Shown: positions 6,035 to 14,649, counted from the first letter of the stretch. The stretch: 64,000 nt of DNA from Subdoligranulum sp. (GCA_004555405.1 SFIE01000013.1:8692-72691), one strand, 5' to 3'. Made by a program: numbers and translations. The notes: generated by a model from the letters alone, not told the origin.

Positions 6035-8449
6035 TTATGGATTTTTGTGCCATGCTTTCTGCCTGCCGTAGGGCAGGAAGCGCTGCACGCTGTTGGTTTT
6101 GCCCCACTCAGGGAGTGCGTCCAGGCAGGCGGTGATCCGTCGCTGCTCTCTGGGGGTGATCCGCTCAATCCGCCCGTTGAGGCACTCCTCCCAGATCTCC
6201 GCTACGCAGGTGTAGTCCCTCGCGGCGGTTTGGATGTTATCACGATCCAGCAGCGTGCCGTTATTCCACGCCTCTCGTCGATCACTGCCCCACCCGGTGC
6301 GCCAGTCTGTAGGTACCGGTTGCTCCAGAAACGCCTGAATCGTTGCCAGCCACGGGTCGATTTCCATGTGGGTTGCCTGCGCCTGTTCAGCGACTTCTAC
6401 CTCTGCGCCAGCAAAGTACAGCGGCTCCCCGGCCTTATAAATCTGAACCGCCTCTGCCCAGATTTGGTCCACCGTGGCCTGCGGCAGCCACTTGTCCTCT
6501 CCCATTTTGCGGATATCGTATCGCGGCGGGTGCTTATACACATCAATGGGCCAGAAGCGGCGGTTACCGGTGGGGTCCCTCAGAAACTCCGTTTTGTTGC
6601 TTGTGCCAAAGAACACGCACCTGCGCGGATAGTTTACGGTGTTTTTGCCATAGCTTGGCCGGTACACATCTTCGCGCTGACTGATAAACTGCTTGGCTGC
6701 CTCATTTTCGCTCTTGTCAAGCGCTGTCAGCTCTCCCAGCTCTACAAGCCAAACTCCGCGGATGCTCTCTCGGGCATCCTTGCTGCTGAAATTTGTAAGG
6801 CTATCAGAGAACCATTTTTGCCCCAATTTGGCCACAAAAGTGCTCTTACCGATGCCTTGCTGCCCCGAAAAGATAACCACTTGATCATATTTAGCCCCCG
6901 GATGGCACGCTCTGGCCACCGCTGCTGCCAGGCTTTTCCGTGCCACTGCGCGGGTGTAGGGGCTATCCTCGGCCCCCAGATAATCTGAGAATAGCGTTTC
7001 CACGCGGGGGGCCCCGTCCCAGTGTAGGTGCTGCAGGTAATCCACGACCGGGTCCTTGGCGTTGGCCTGCGCCTCCAGCGCGATGGCATCAGCGATCTTG
7101 CCGGAGCCGGTAAGATGATGCACGCTCTCGATGTACCAGCGCAGTCCGGCATCATCATCGTCCGACCACCAGCGTTCCTCCGTGCGCGGATCCCACGGCA
7201 GCGGCCCGGTGCACTTTCGGCGCATAGCGAACAAATCATTCCAGACTTTTCCCGCAAGTGCCGCGTCATAGTGCATGAGCAATCTCATGTTTTGGCTGGT
7301 GCATAAGAGTTGCCCTTTAGCATTGACTTCGAGCCGTTTGTGCCAGTCATCCTCCGCCCGATCTGGGGCCTCCTGCGCCACGCTGAATCCCTCCAGCGCG
7401 CTCTGCAGGCGCTCCTCCGTCATAAGCCCGTACACCTCCGGGTCGTGCGCTGCAAGCTCGGCCATGGCGGCATAGCTCGGCAGTCGGTTGGTGGGAGTAT
7501 CGGGCTTGGCGTCACTATCCTGCTCGGCAAATAGGTGGATGCGCACCAAGTCCCACGCGTTGCACAGGTGCCCGCCCGCCGGATCGGTGCTGTGGTGGCT
7601 GTACAAGAAGGCGCCCCCCTCATACAGCACCGCTCCCCCCGTGGTGCTGCCATTGGTATAGGTATAGCGGCCGTCGCCTGCAGGGGTGTAAACGCCGGGC
7701 AGGAAGTGTTCGATGGCCGAGGGCACATCGTACACGCGGCAGAATGCGCCCACAATGCCTGCCTTTTGGCTCGGGTCGGCCTGCCGGTTACCTCGGCTCG
7801 TTGGGGCGCTCTCGGCGGGGCACAGGGGCCATTCCGCGCAATTGCGCCAGTCGCTGTAGGTTGCCAGCAGCCCGTCTACGCTCAGTGCCCGGTTGGGGGC
7901 GTGCGTGCTCGCAGTGAACACCGCCTTACTATCCGCGCACCGGCTCGGCCAATACATGAGCCGCTCTACCTCAAAGGTGGTTGCATCAAAGATCCGGAGC
8001 TCCGGGTCGATGGCCTGCGCCAGCAATCTTGCCACCGGCTGGTACTCGTCGGGGGTCATGGGGCGATCACTCGGCACGATGACCCGGAGGCGCGGGTGCT
8101 CCGGGTCATGCTTGCGCGTGGAATATATGAGGAACAGTAGCCCCATCTCCGTCAGCGTGGCTTCCAACCGCTCCGTGCTGCCCGCAGGCGCGTTATCGAT
8201 GTCCAGTGTAATCAGTGACCTCTCGGTGCAGCAGCCGCGCTTACGGCGGCCCTCAGCCAAGGCTCCACCCACAAACCCGCCGTTATCCTTGAGCTGGTCT
8301 TGCTGTGCTTTAGGCATTCGCAGGTACGCGGCCATGGTTTCTGCACCGACTGTGGTGCGCAGGGTCGCCTGGTGCACAAAGTCGGGCCACGACCAGTCCA
8401 CCTGTTTCCACTTGAGGTCTGTGCGGCTTTTACCGATACTCAGCTTCAT
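6035..8449 (-). CDS. VapE-family phage primase/helicase
   Basis: About 804 residues. The N-terminal third looks like an archaeo-eukaryotic primase-type domain (SLITLDIDNAPAG, FLIYSTRKHDPEHPRLRVIVP). The C-terminal half is the virulence-associated E ATPase: FSGQQGIGKST (Walker A, near 530), VWLVELGEL (Walker B), FFGTSNKTEFLRDPTGNRRF (sensor and Arg finger). The enzyme is expected to prime and unwind phage DNA at the origin. The ATG at 8449 is chosen because GAGG lies 8 nt upstream; an ATG three codons earlier abuts GAGG. It overlaps the lytic transglycosylase by 20 bp and ends 18 bp before the last iteron. Confidence 0.92.
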   Translation of the reverse strand: MKLSIGKSRTDLKWKQVDWSWPDFVHQATLRTTVGAETMAAYLRMPKAQQDQLKDNGGFVGGALAEGRRKRGCCTERSLITLDIDNAPAGSTERLEATLTEMGLLFLIYSTRKHDPEHPRLRVIVPSDRPMTPDEYQPVARLLAQAIDPELRIFDATTFEVERLMYWPSRCADSKAVFTASTHAPNRALSVDGLLATYSDWRNCAEWPLCPAESAPTSRGNRQADPSQKAGIVGAFCRVYDVPSAIEHFLPGVYTPAGDGRYTYTNGSTTGGAVLYEGGAFLYSHHSTDPAGGHLCNAWDLVRIHLFAEQDSDAKPDTPTNRLPSYAAMAELAAHDPEVYGLMTEERLQSALEGFSVAQEAPDRAEDDWHKRLEVNAKGQLLCTSQNMRLLMHYDAALAGKVWNDLFAMRRKCTGPLPWDPRTEERWWSDDDDAGLRWYIESVHHLTGSGKIADAIALEAQANAKDPVVDYLQHLHWDGAPRVETLFSDYLGAEDSPYTRAVARKSLAAAVARACHPGAKYDQVVIFSGQQGIGKSTFVAKLGQKWFSDSLTNFSSKDARESIRGVWLVELGELTALDKSENEAAKQFISQREDVYRPSYGKNTVNYPRRCVFFGTSNKTEFLRDPTGNRRFWPIDVYKHPPRYDIRKMGEDKWLPQATVDQIWAEAVQIYKAGEPLYFAGAEVEVAEQAQATHMEIDPWLATIQAFLEQPVPTDWRTGWGSDRREAWNNGTLLDRDNIQTAARDYTCVAEIWEECLNGRIERITPREQRRITACLDALPEWGKTNSVQRFLPYGRQKAWHKNP

Positions 8450-8897
8450 TTTGTTCATCCTCGATTTCTGCGGCCCGGGCCATGACCTCGACCGCGTACT
8501 CAGATACTTCGCTACGGCAGCTGCCCTGGTTGTAGGCGGTCAGCGCCTTACCCATGTCGCCGTCATAGCGCACGAGCTGCTCTGCGAGGATGTCCGCACC
8601 GACCGTGATATTCTGCTCAGCGTCGAACATATCCGTGCAGCCGAGATCGTCCATGCGCTGCTGGTGCCAGCGTGGCTGGATCTGCATAAGTCCGAGGCTG
8701 CGGCCGCCGTCGCCGACGGCCTCTACCTCAAAGCCAGACTCGCGCTCGATCATGGCCAGCAGCACAGTGCTGGGAAGCTCGTAGTCGTTGCTGACCTGCT
8801 CCACAATGGCCATGATATCGGGGGTGGTGGGGGCCACCTGCGCTGGCTGTTGCGCCAGCAGCAGGCTGCCCGCTGCGATTGCAGTAAGTACTATCAT
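8430..8897 (-). CDS. SLT-type lytic transglycosylase-like protein
   Basis: A 155-residue protein with an N-terminal hydrophobic segment (residues 1-16, signal-like) and a compact lysozyme-like fold. ERESGFEVEAVG has the catalytic Glu, GRSLGLMQIQP is the substrate-binding motif, and ALTAYNQG closes the family pattern. It should cleave peptidoglycan outside the membrane. The start overlaps the preceding stop (ATGA) and the end overlaps the VapE gene, so it is fixed in the replication operon. Virion-associated transglycosylases normally sit among tail genes, so an early-expressed exported muramidase is unusual. Confidence 0.85.
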   Translation of the reverse strand: MIVLTAIAAGSLLLAQQPAQVAPTTPDIMAIVEQVSNDYELPSTVLLAMIERESGFEVEAVGDGGRSLGLMQIQPRWHQQRMDDLGCTDMFDAEQNITVGADILAEQLVRYDGDMGKALTAYNQGSCRSEVSEYAVEVMARAAEIEDEQNEAEYR

Positions 8898-9145
8898 TTT
8901 GCTTCCTCCAGCGCCTCAAATCTGAACGGATGTTTGGGCGAATAGGGCGCCTTTATTCTGCCCTCCACGGCTGCATTCCAGTTTTCGGCGGCCTCTGCCA
9001 CCGTTTTCCCGCTGTGGCCTACCCGGCCGCAAGCGGTGCAGGCTACTACAAACGCCTTTGACTTCACCGGTTTTACCCAGTTCAGCCTATCCCCCGCCCT
9101 CTGTCCGCAGGGGCAGGGCCGGATTTCGAGTGCCTTTTTGCTCAT
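8894..9145 (-). CDS. Lar-like zinc-finger phage protein
   Basis: An 83-residue protein with a four-cysteine zinc ribbon (CPCG near residue 11, CTACG near 37) followed by the EAAENWN helix that is typical of Lar/restriction-alleviation-type phage proteins. Lar modulates type I restriction in Rac-type prophages, but most Firmicutes relatives are untested. It is coupled by ATGA overlap to genes on both sides. Confidence 0.7.
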   Translation of the reverse strand: MSKKALEIRPCPCGQRAGDRLNWVKPVKSKAFVVACTACGRVGHSGKTVAEAAENWNAAVEGRIKAPYSPKHPFRFEALEEAK

Positions 9146-9744
9146 TTGATTTCCTCCCAGGTGTATCGGCCCTTACCCGAATTACGCCAGCCCCCAATTC
9201 CGCGCAGCGTGCCGTAATCCAAGCATTCCCGTACCATCTGCTCCAGTGAGGGATCCAGCAGGGTGAATTCCAGCTCGATGGTGCTGCCTGCGGGCACACT
9301 CTCACTCTTAGCGATACTCACCCGCTCGCCCATGGGGGTGCTGGCGCGCAGGGGGCGCTCACAGTAGCCCATGCGCATACCGTGCATATCGTAGGGGATC
9401 TCGCGCGGGGATACGAAAATCAAGCCGTCGATGGCTTGCTTATAGGCTTTCAGGGCGGCGCAAGCTTTGCCGCCCGCGTATCCTGCCTTACCCGCTTTGG
9501 CGAGTGCCTTGCAGGAATCCTTGAGCATGCCCTTGATCTGGTAGTCGTAAATAAAGGGCCTGCCATCGGCCAGCCGGGGGAAGATGGTTACACGATCCTC
9601 TGCGGACTGTGCCTTGATCGCGGCCACCTCCTGCGCGGTGAGCTCATCGGTAGGGGCTTTACTGGCGATGTAGGTTGCCAGCAGTTCTTCGTTGCTGGGG
9701 CTGGTGCCCAGGGTTTCTTCGGTCAATGTGATTCGTACTTTCAT
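9142..9744 (-). CDS. Uncharacterised phage protein with a RAMP-like glycine-rich ending
   Basis: A 200-residue soluble protein. It starts MKVRITLTEETLGTSP, a beta strand and loop, followed by a helical region, FIYDYQIKGMLKDSC, a GLIFVSPREIP strand and a conserved CERPLRAST segment. It ends LRGIGGWRNSGKGRYTWEEI. The terminal GIGGWRNSGKGRY resembles the glycine-rich loop of RAMP/Cas7-type RNA-binding proteins, and the N-terminal strand order is compatible with a ferredoxin-like fold (inference). GGAG lies 7 nt before the ATG. Its 5' leader is the G-periodic tract at 9772-10275, which lies between it and the polymerase. Relatives occur in Clostridia phages with no assigned function, as far as I recall. 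Confidence 0.75.
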   Translation of the reverse strand: MKVRITLTEETLGTSPSNEELLATYIASKAPTDELTAQEVAAIKAQSAEDRVTIFPRLADGRPFIYDYQIKGMLKDSCKALAKAGKAGYAGGKACAALKAYKQAIDGLIFVSPREIPYDMHGMRMGYCERPLRASTPMGERVSIAKSESVPAGSTIELEFTLLDPSLEQMVRECLDYGTLRGIGGWRNSGKGRYTWEEIK

Positions 9745-9771
9745 GGTAATTCTCCTTTACTTATGTGTTTT

Positions 9772-10275
9772 CCTTTGCGCGTCAATACTTTGCATATCCA
9801 GCGCGCCGCATACCCATCTATTCGTTTCCACTGCCCGGCCGATCAGCTCCATTCCGGTGCAAATCTCGACGGCTCCACTCGCAGCCATTGCCGGTCCGAG
9901 CACATCCGCAGCAAGTCTATGCCTTTCCAAGCTTTTCCGAGGCCATGCTGCTCCTTGCTACACTATTCCGTATCGTCGCCATTCGACGCTTTTCCGAGGC
10001 AATTCTTGGCCATGCAATTCCTCAGCACATCTGCGACTTGCATTTCCCACGCAGCTCAGTGCAGTTCCTATGCGATTCATTGGCACTCATAGCCTTTCCG
10101 TGGCTATGCTTCTCTCTGCTTTTCCGAAGCTACGCATTTCTCTGCTTTTCCATGGCACATCAAGTCTTTACGTTTCCGGTGCCTCTCACTTCGCAGCCTT
10201 GCTTTTCCTACGCATGGCGAATCTACGCTATTCCAGTGCAACTCTTTTCATAGCATTTCCTTTGCGTTTCGCAGC
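9772..10275 (-). repeat. Untranslated tract with G every 5 nt and a 26-nt super-period
   Basis: On the transcribed (minus) strand a G occurs every fifth base from 10275 down to 9772. The register advances by one base at a GG doublet, and 19 such doublets start at 10260, 10234, 10208, 10177, 10151, 10125, 10099, 10068, 10047, 10021, 9995, 9969, 9938, 9907, 9886, 9855, 9829, 9799 and 9773. Steps between doublets are mostly 26 nt, otherwise 21 or 31 (one is 30). Sixteen of 19 doublets read GGAA, and GGAAAAGC occurs exactly five times. By hand count about three in-phase positions fail (near 10083, 10036 and 9813). A 5-nt period cannot come from codons. The tract has no minus-strand gene, no spacers and no exact tandem unit, so it is neither CRISPR nor an ordinary satellite. 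Confidence 0.9.
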
Positions 10276-10280
10276 GTGGT

Positions 10281-12281
10281 TTAGTCCTTGGTGAAGAATT
10301 CGCCGACCCAGCCCTCTGCGTTAAGGGGGAGGCCGGTAGCCCAAGGCGCGGGCTGGCTCATGATCCGACGGATATCAGCGAGTTGCTCATCCGCTCGTGC
10401 CGCGTCAGCCTCAATTACCACCTCATCGTGTATATGGAACACCACCCTGTACCCGGCGACTTTAAGCTGCTGCAGCGCATACTCCAGGCAGTCGCGGCCG
10501 ATGGCCTGCGTTAGGTTCTCGGCCAGTTTGCCGCCGTAGGTTTCGCTCTCCGCCCAGCCGGTGACCGTCTGCTCGCGGTAATAAATACGGCCATCCGTTT
10601 TATCAATGCGCGGAGCTGCGTAGTAGAGCTTGCGCTCGCTGGGCAGCTGGATTGTGAGGAAGCTCAAAGGGCAGGTGCTGCTGGCCTCCATACGGATTAT
10701 CGCCAAACGCCCCGCACCCCCGTTTACGGTGTGAGGCAGCCCGGTGCGGATGGTTTCCTTGCAGGCTCGGTCAAGAGCTCTCCATAGGGCCGTGATCCGC
10801 GGGTTTTGCTGCCGCCAGCGGGTGACCATATCCTGAATGGCCGCATCGGGCAGGCAGCCCAGCGCACCACCGGTGTCCATGCGCCGCATCGCGCCCACGC
10901 CGCCGTTATATCCAAGCGCCAGGGTTGCCACCTTGCCGCGCTGGCGGTAGCTGTAGTTAGGGTGGCCTTTGACTATGGTGTCCACCGGAACACCGAACAT
11001 CTTTGAGGCCGTGGCCTCATAGATTTTGCCTGTGGTGCGGAACACCTCCAGTACCCAATCTTCCCCGGCCTCCCATGCCAGCAGCCGCGCCTCGATGGCC
11101 GAGAAGTCCGCATCGATGAATACTTTTCCCGGTGCCGGGATCAGTACAGTACGGATCATCTGGCTGAGTACATCCGCTACATCGCCGTACAACATCTCAA
11201 GGGCTGCCTCATCCTTGCGCTTGATCAGTTCCCGCACTTCCGGCTGTCCGCGCAGGTAGGTGCGCGGCAGGTTTTGCACCTGCAGCAGCCGTCCTGCCCA
11301 TCGCCCGGTGCGGTTTGCCCCGTAGAATTGGAGGCATCCTCGGATGCGATCATCCGGGCCTGCTGCGGCCTCTACCACCTCGTACTTGGTGGTAGAAGTC
11401 TTGCCCAGCCCTTGCCGCAGCTGCAGCATTTCGCGCACATTTGCAGGCAGCGTTGAATCGGTGAGTTCCTGCGCCACTGTGGCTTTTTGCAGATTAGGCA
11501 GGGAGCAGCCCTGCTGTTCCAGCCATGCCATCAGCTGCGCTGTGCTGTTGGGGTTGCCGAGCCCGGTGATCTCTCGGGCTCGGTTTACCAGCTTGTCGGT
11601 GTACACTCTCTGGCAGAACAGCGCACCGTCGGCCAGCTGCCTATCGATGGCGATCCCGCGACTATTCATCCGCAGGTCGTCACGCCACTGCTCCCAGATG
11701 CTTTCCGGTACATGGAAAGGCTCCAGCATCCGATCGATTGTGCGCTCGGTTTCCACATCTCGGCGGTTATACTTGCAGAAAAGTTCCCACTTCTCCGGCG
11801 CGTGTAGCGGCAGGTTGCGGGTGCGGCCGCCGTTGGCTTTGGTCGGCCTGCAGGGTACACAAAAGTACCGGATAAGGGCTGCGCCCTCGCGCATTTTGGC
11901 CTGCTCCTCGCCCAATCGCAGGGCCTTGCCCGCTTCTTTAAGGCTGGCAGGCAGGCCGCAGTATAGGGCGTGTACCATGCTATCCTCCCACTGCTCCAGC
12001 CAATCCTCGCGCTGCTGCTGGCTCAGCTGGAAGTACTCTGACAAGCACCACCACTCAAACGCAGCGTTCCATGCGCGCTTCTTGATCGTCGGATCGAAGA
12101 GCAACTGCTTAACGCGCCCGATCAGCGGATCTCCAGTCGAACAGTCCACCAGCTCCACCGGCTCATTGTCCATGGCGTAGCTACACAGGAGAATTTGAAA
12201 CTCTGGGTCTTGTGCGTAGCGGTACGCACCTGTATCCGCAATCGGTGCCGGGCTGTAGGTTTCGAGGTCAATGGTGATCAT
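10281..12281 (-). CDS. Phage family A DNA polymerase
   Basis: A 666-residue protein. The 3'-5' exonuclease begins at the N-terminus (D5-x-E7 in MITIDLETYS). The polymerase domain carries motif A (DADFSAIEARLL, near 385), motif B (GKVATLALGYNGG) and motif C (FHIHDEVVIE, near 615). There is no 5' nuclease domain, as usual for phage-type PolA. It should be the replicative polymerase of this prophage. The start overlaps the stop of the DUF2815 gene (ATGA). It is the last gene before the G-periodic tract. Confidence 0.96.
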   Translation of the reverse strand: MITIDLETYSPAPIADTGAYRYAQDPEFQILLCSYAMDNEPVELVDCSTGDPLIGRVKQLLFDPTIKKRAWNAAFEWWCLSEYFQLSQQQREDWLEQWEDSMVHALYCGLPASLKEAGKALRLGEEQAKMREGAALIRYFCVPCRPTKANGGRTRNLPLHAPEKWELFCKYNRRDVETERTIDRMLEPFHVPESIWEQWRDDLRMNSRGIAIDRQLADGALFCQRVYTDKLVNRAREITGLGNPNSTAQLMAWLEQQGCSLPNLQKATVAQELTDSTLPANVREMLQLRQGLGKTSTTKYEVVEAAAGPDDRIRGCLQFYGANRTGRWAGRLLQVQNLPRTYLRGQPEVRELIKRKDEAALEMLYGDVADVLSQMIRTVLIPAPGKVFIDADFSAIEARLLAWEAGEDWVLEVFRTTGKIYEATASKMFGVPVDTIVKGHPNYSYRQRGKVATLALGYNGGVGAMRRMDTGGALGCLPDAAIQDMVTRWRQQNPRITALWRALDRACKETIRTGLPHTVNGGAGRLAIIRMEASSTCPLSFLTIQLPSERKLYYAAPRIDKTDGRIYYREQTVTGWAESETYGGKLAENLTQAIGRDCLEYALQQLKVAGYRVVFHIHDEVVIEADAARADEQLADIRRIMSQPAPWATGLPLNAEGWVGEFFTKD

Positions 12282-12835
12282 CCCAGCATGGCCTCGACAT
12301 CAGTGCTCAGCACCTCGAAGCCCTCCGTTCCGGTGTCGCCACCCAGGCGCTCGCCATCCTTGGTTTTCTGGATAGCGACCAAACCGGCGGCGAGGCCTTT
12401 GCCGCCCTTAGGGTTGTTGTAGGCGAAAATGGAGACCTTGACATTGGCGTAGCATCCGCTGTACACCTCGTCACGGTCCATGATCGGGTTGCACTGCGCA
12501 TCGATAATCTTGGGCGCGTGGTCGGCGTTGGCCTTGGCGTTGATAAAAAAGCAGCCTGCGTAGTTATCGTCGCAGCCCTTATTGGGGTCGGTGTCGCCAT
12601 CGCGGAGCAGCGGGTGCGCGTAGCTGGCGGGCTTCTTGCCGCCCCACTTAGTGGTGACTGCCTCGCTCTCGATCTTGGCCATCAGCGCTTTGATGCGCTG
12701 CAGGGTGCCTGTGTCACTCTTGGGGATCAGCAGGCAGCAGCTGTACTGCATCTTGTCGCCCTCCATGCTCTGGCGGGCCTCCCAAACATTGGCATAGCTG
12801 AGACGGCAGGGAATGATGATTTCGTTAGCGTTCAT
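12278..12835 (-). CDS. DUF2815 protein, probable phage single-stranded DNA-binding protein
   Basis: A 185-residue protein matching the DUF2815 family: an N-terminal RLSYANVWEARQ segment, YSCCLLIPKSD, a central block with GKKPASYAHPLLRDGD, FFINAKANADHAPKI, and SGCYANVKVSIFAYNN, followed by a flexible acidic tail ending TDVEAMLG. The family is predicted to adopt the gp2.5-like OB fold that coats ssDNA during phage replication. It lies between the DUF2800 nuclease and the polymerase, with ATGA coupling to the latter, the standard order in such operons. Confidence 0.88.
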   Translation of the reverse strand: MNANEIIIPCRLSYANVWEARQSMEGDKMQYSCCLLIPKSDTGTLQRIKALMAKIESEAVTTKWGGKKPASYAHPLLRDGDTDPNKGCDDNYAGCFFINAKANADHAPKIIDAQCNPIMDRDEVYSGCYANVKVSIFAYNNPKGGKGLAAGLVAIQKTKDGERLGGDTGTEGFEVLSTDVEAMLG

Positions 12836-12859
12836 AGTATTGTATCCTTTCTTTGCTGT

Positions 12860-14026
12860 TTATTTTTCGGCTGCCTCGAACCCATCAGTGGGGTCGTAGG
12901 CAGGTCGGTTATCGCTCTCAGGGGCCAGTGTAGGCTTGCCCTGCGGCTTGACCACAAAGCCACCACACACCTCGTTGAAATGCTTTTTGCCCAGCAGCTT
13001 TTCCGCGGCCGACAGGCTGATTGGCTTACGCTCGTACAGCATGGCCGGGTCCACACCTGCCTGCTGCATTGCGGTAAAGGCTGCATCGGTGTCGGTGAAT
13101 TGCCGCACGCTGCGGCCCTCTACCAGCTTCCAGCCCGGAACCGGATTGCCCTCGAGCAGCTGCTGGTGTGTGTAGACCTCCAGTGCCTTGACATAGTCGG
13201 CGATGTCCTGCGCCCGTCCCAGCCACTCGCCTATCTCGGCATTGGAGAGCAGCCGAGGATCCCGGACCTCGGGGGTCTGTGCCATAAAATCTGCCAGCGG
13301 CCCGTATTTATCCTGCCATGCGCGGCATTGAGGGTATGCTCGGCACCAGCGGCACTGCTCTTTACCAGGGTTAAAGTCGCCCTCTCCGGCCCACGCCAGC
13401 TTGGCTGCGGGCACCAGGGTGTCCTCGGCCCATTTGAGCAGCTCATCGGTGGCGATGGTCCAGCGCTCGGGCTCTGCTTGAATGCGAGGCTGCACGATGG
13501 TCATGCACACAGTGTTGATGGTGTCGGTAGCGCTGAACAGATCGTAGGCCCCCAGCGCGTAAAGCATCATCTGCTCATTTTGCACCGGGCTGACCGGTAC
13601 GCCCGCACCGTACTTGAAGTCGATCACTTGGAGCGTACCGCCGCCGATCAGCAGGCAGTCACAGGTGCCGAAGCAGCCCGGTACCCAGCGCGTTACATTG
13701 ACCGGCTGCTCCACGGCGATCGTGGGCTCAGAGGGGAATTCCGCCCACACCTCGTGGACAAACTCGGCGTATGCACTGGCTGCGCGCCACATTTCGGGGG
13801 GATAGTCATCCTCCGCGACCTGCGCCCTCTCGTCCGGCTGGCCCATCCGCCAGCGAGGGATGTTCAGGCGCAGGGTCTGTTCGCACAGGTAGTGCGCCTT
13901 GGTGCCCTCCTCGGCGTAGGGGCTGGTGCTGCCGGGCATGTGCTCGGTCAGGCGCGCCGAGGGCGGGCAGGCGATCCACCGGTGTGCAGCGCTGGGAGAA
14001 AGCAGCGCATGCTTAGTTGGCGCCAT
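12860..14026 (-). CDS. DUF2800 protein, RecB/Cas4-like phage nuclease
   Basis: A 388-residue protein. HALLSPSAAHRWIACPPSARL at the N-terminus, then EEGTKAHYLCE, GTCDCLLI (catalytic Asp strand), LQVIDFKYGAG (D-x-K), and a four-cysteine cluster region (EQCRWCRAYPQCRAW) mark the RecB/Cas4-type PD-(D/E)XK nuclease fold. It probably processes DNA ends for phage recombination. The ATG at 14026 is chosen because the family sequence begins MAPTKHALLSPS; the longer frame upstream overlaps the preceding gene. The overlap with that gene is 14 bp. Confidence 0.9.
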   Translation of the reverse strand: MAPTKHALLSPSAAHRWIACPPSARLTEHMPGSTSPYAEEGTKAHYLCEQTLRLNIPRWRMGQPDERAQVAEDDYPPEMWRAASAYAEFVHEVWAEFPSEPTIAVEQPVNVTRWVPGCFGTCDCLLIGGGTLQVIDFKYGAGVPVSPVQNEQMMLYALGAYDLFSATDTINTVCMTIVQPRIQAEPERWTIATDELLKWAEDTLVPAAKLAWAGEGDFNPGKEQCRWCRAYPQCRAWQDKYGPLADFMAQTPEVRDPRLLSNAEIGEWLGRAQDIADYVKALEVYTHQQLLEGNPVPGWKLVEGRSVRQFTDTDAAFTAMQQAGVDPAMLYERKPISLSAAEKLLGKKHFNEVCGGFVVKPQGKPTLAPESDNRPAYDPTDGFEAAEK

Positions 14027-14405
14027 TGGCTGCCTCCAAATCTGCCAGCGCTTCTGCGCGGCGCTCCTCGGGGATCTCGGGCAGCTTCTGCGCGCCGTAC
14101 TTATCCAGCACTGCCTTGAGCTGCTCCACTTTGCCAGAAAGGGCAATTTTGCGGCCTACAGCCTGCAGCTGGTCGATGGTCGGGGTCTTGGTTTCTGCCG
14201 GAGCGGCGGCCTCTACAGGGGCGCTCTTGGGCTCTGCGGGCTTAACCGCAGCCGTCTTTGCGGGCTTGACCGCAGTTGCCTTCGCGGGCTTGACCGCCGC
14301 AGGGGCGGGGGTGGGTGCCTCTGCCATGCGGGCCTCGGCGCAAATGCCCAGCAGCAGTGCGCGATACTCCTCTACCGAGTTGGCGGTAATCTTAAGTTCA
14401 ATCAT
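14013..14405 (-). CDS. Small phage protein with Lys-Pro-Ala repeats
   Basis: A 130-residue protein in three parts. The N-terminal 28 residues (MIELKITANSVEEYRALL) form a small alpha/beta segment. A central repeat has units such as VKPAKATA, VKPAKTAA and VKPAEPKSA. The C-terminal 45-residue helical part (TIDQLQAVGRKIALSGK to LEAANGAN) resembles a small domain often seen in phage proteins before DUF2800 genes. Function is unknown; a flexible scaffold for the replication proteins is conceivable. Its start overlaps the previous gene. Confidence 0.75.
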   Translation of the reverse strand: MIELKITANSVEEYRALLLGICAEARMAEAPTPAPAAVKPAKATAVKPAKTAAVKPAEPKSAPVEAAAPAETKTPTIDQLQAVGRKIALSGKVEQLKAVLDKYGAQKLPEIPEERRAEALADLEAANGAN

Positions 14406-14649
14406 TTTTGTGCTCCTCCTTATTGCTCTTGTTTACGATTTCAGGGCAAATAATCGCCATGCCGACCGCTGTGCGCAGGTTGGTCAGATTTTCTTTGGGT
14501 ACTGCTTGCTCGGTGGCCTCGAGCAGCGCCTTGGTCAGCGCAGCGATCAGTACTACAGGGTTCCCCGACATATGGATGTAGGCTTCTTTGTCTTCTGGCG
14601 ACACCTTGATTTCGATGTTCGCGGGTTCCTTAAAATCCTTAATATTCAT
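14398..14649 (-). CDS. Small phage protein of unknown function
   Basis: An 83-residue acidic protein starting MNIKDFKEPANIEIKVSPED, with a central helix (NPVVLIAALTKALLEATEQ) and a charged C-terminus. There is no signal or membrane segment. GGAGG lies 6 nt upstream and it overlaps genes on both sides by about 10 bp. The family is not recognised; it belongs to the early operon by spacing. Confidence 0.7.
   Translation of the reverse strand: MNIKDFKEPANIEIKVSPEDKEAYIHMSGNPVVLIAALTKALLEATEQAVPKENLTNLRTAVGMAIICPEIVNKSNKEEHKND

Noticed and set aside
5918..6988. A 356-codon plus-strand frame from the iteron region
   Set aside because: Antisense to the VapE-type gene; its N-terminal part is just the iterons translated.
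9772..10275. CRISPR array or simple tandem repeat
   Set aside because: There is no exact repeat unit and no spacer pattern; only the positions of G are fixed.
9692..10294. Open plus-strand frames of 160-200 codons through the periodic tract
   Set aside because: They are open because the tract has C at fixed spacing and few stops, not because of coding: the period is 5 nt, there is no ribosome site, the products are low-complexity, and they are antisense to the polymerase operon.
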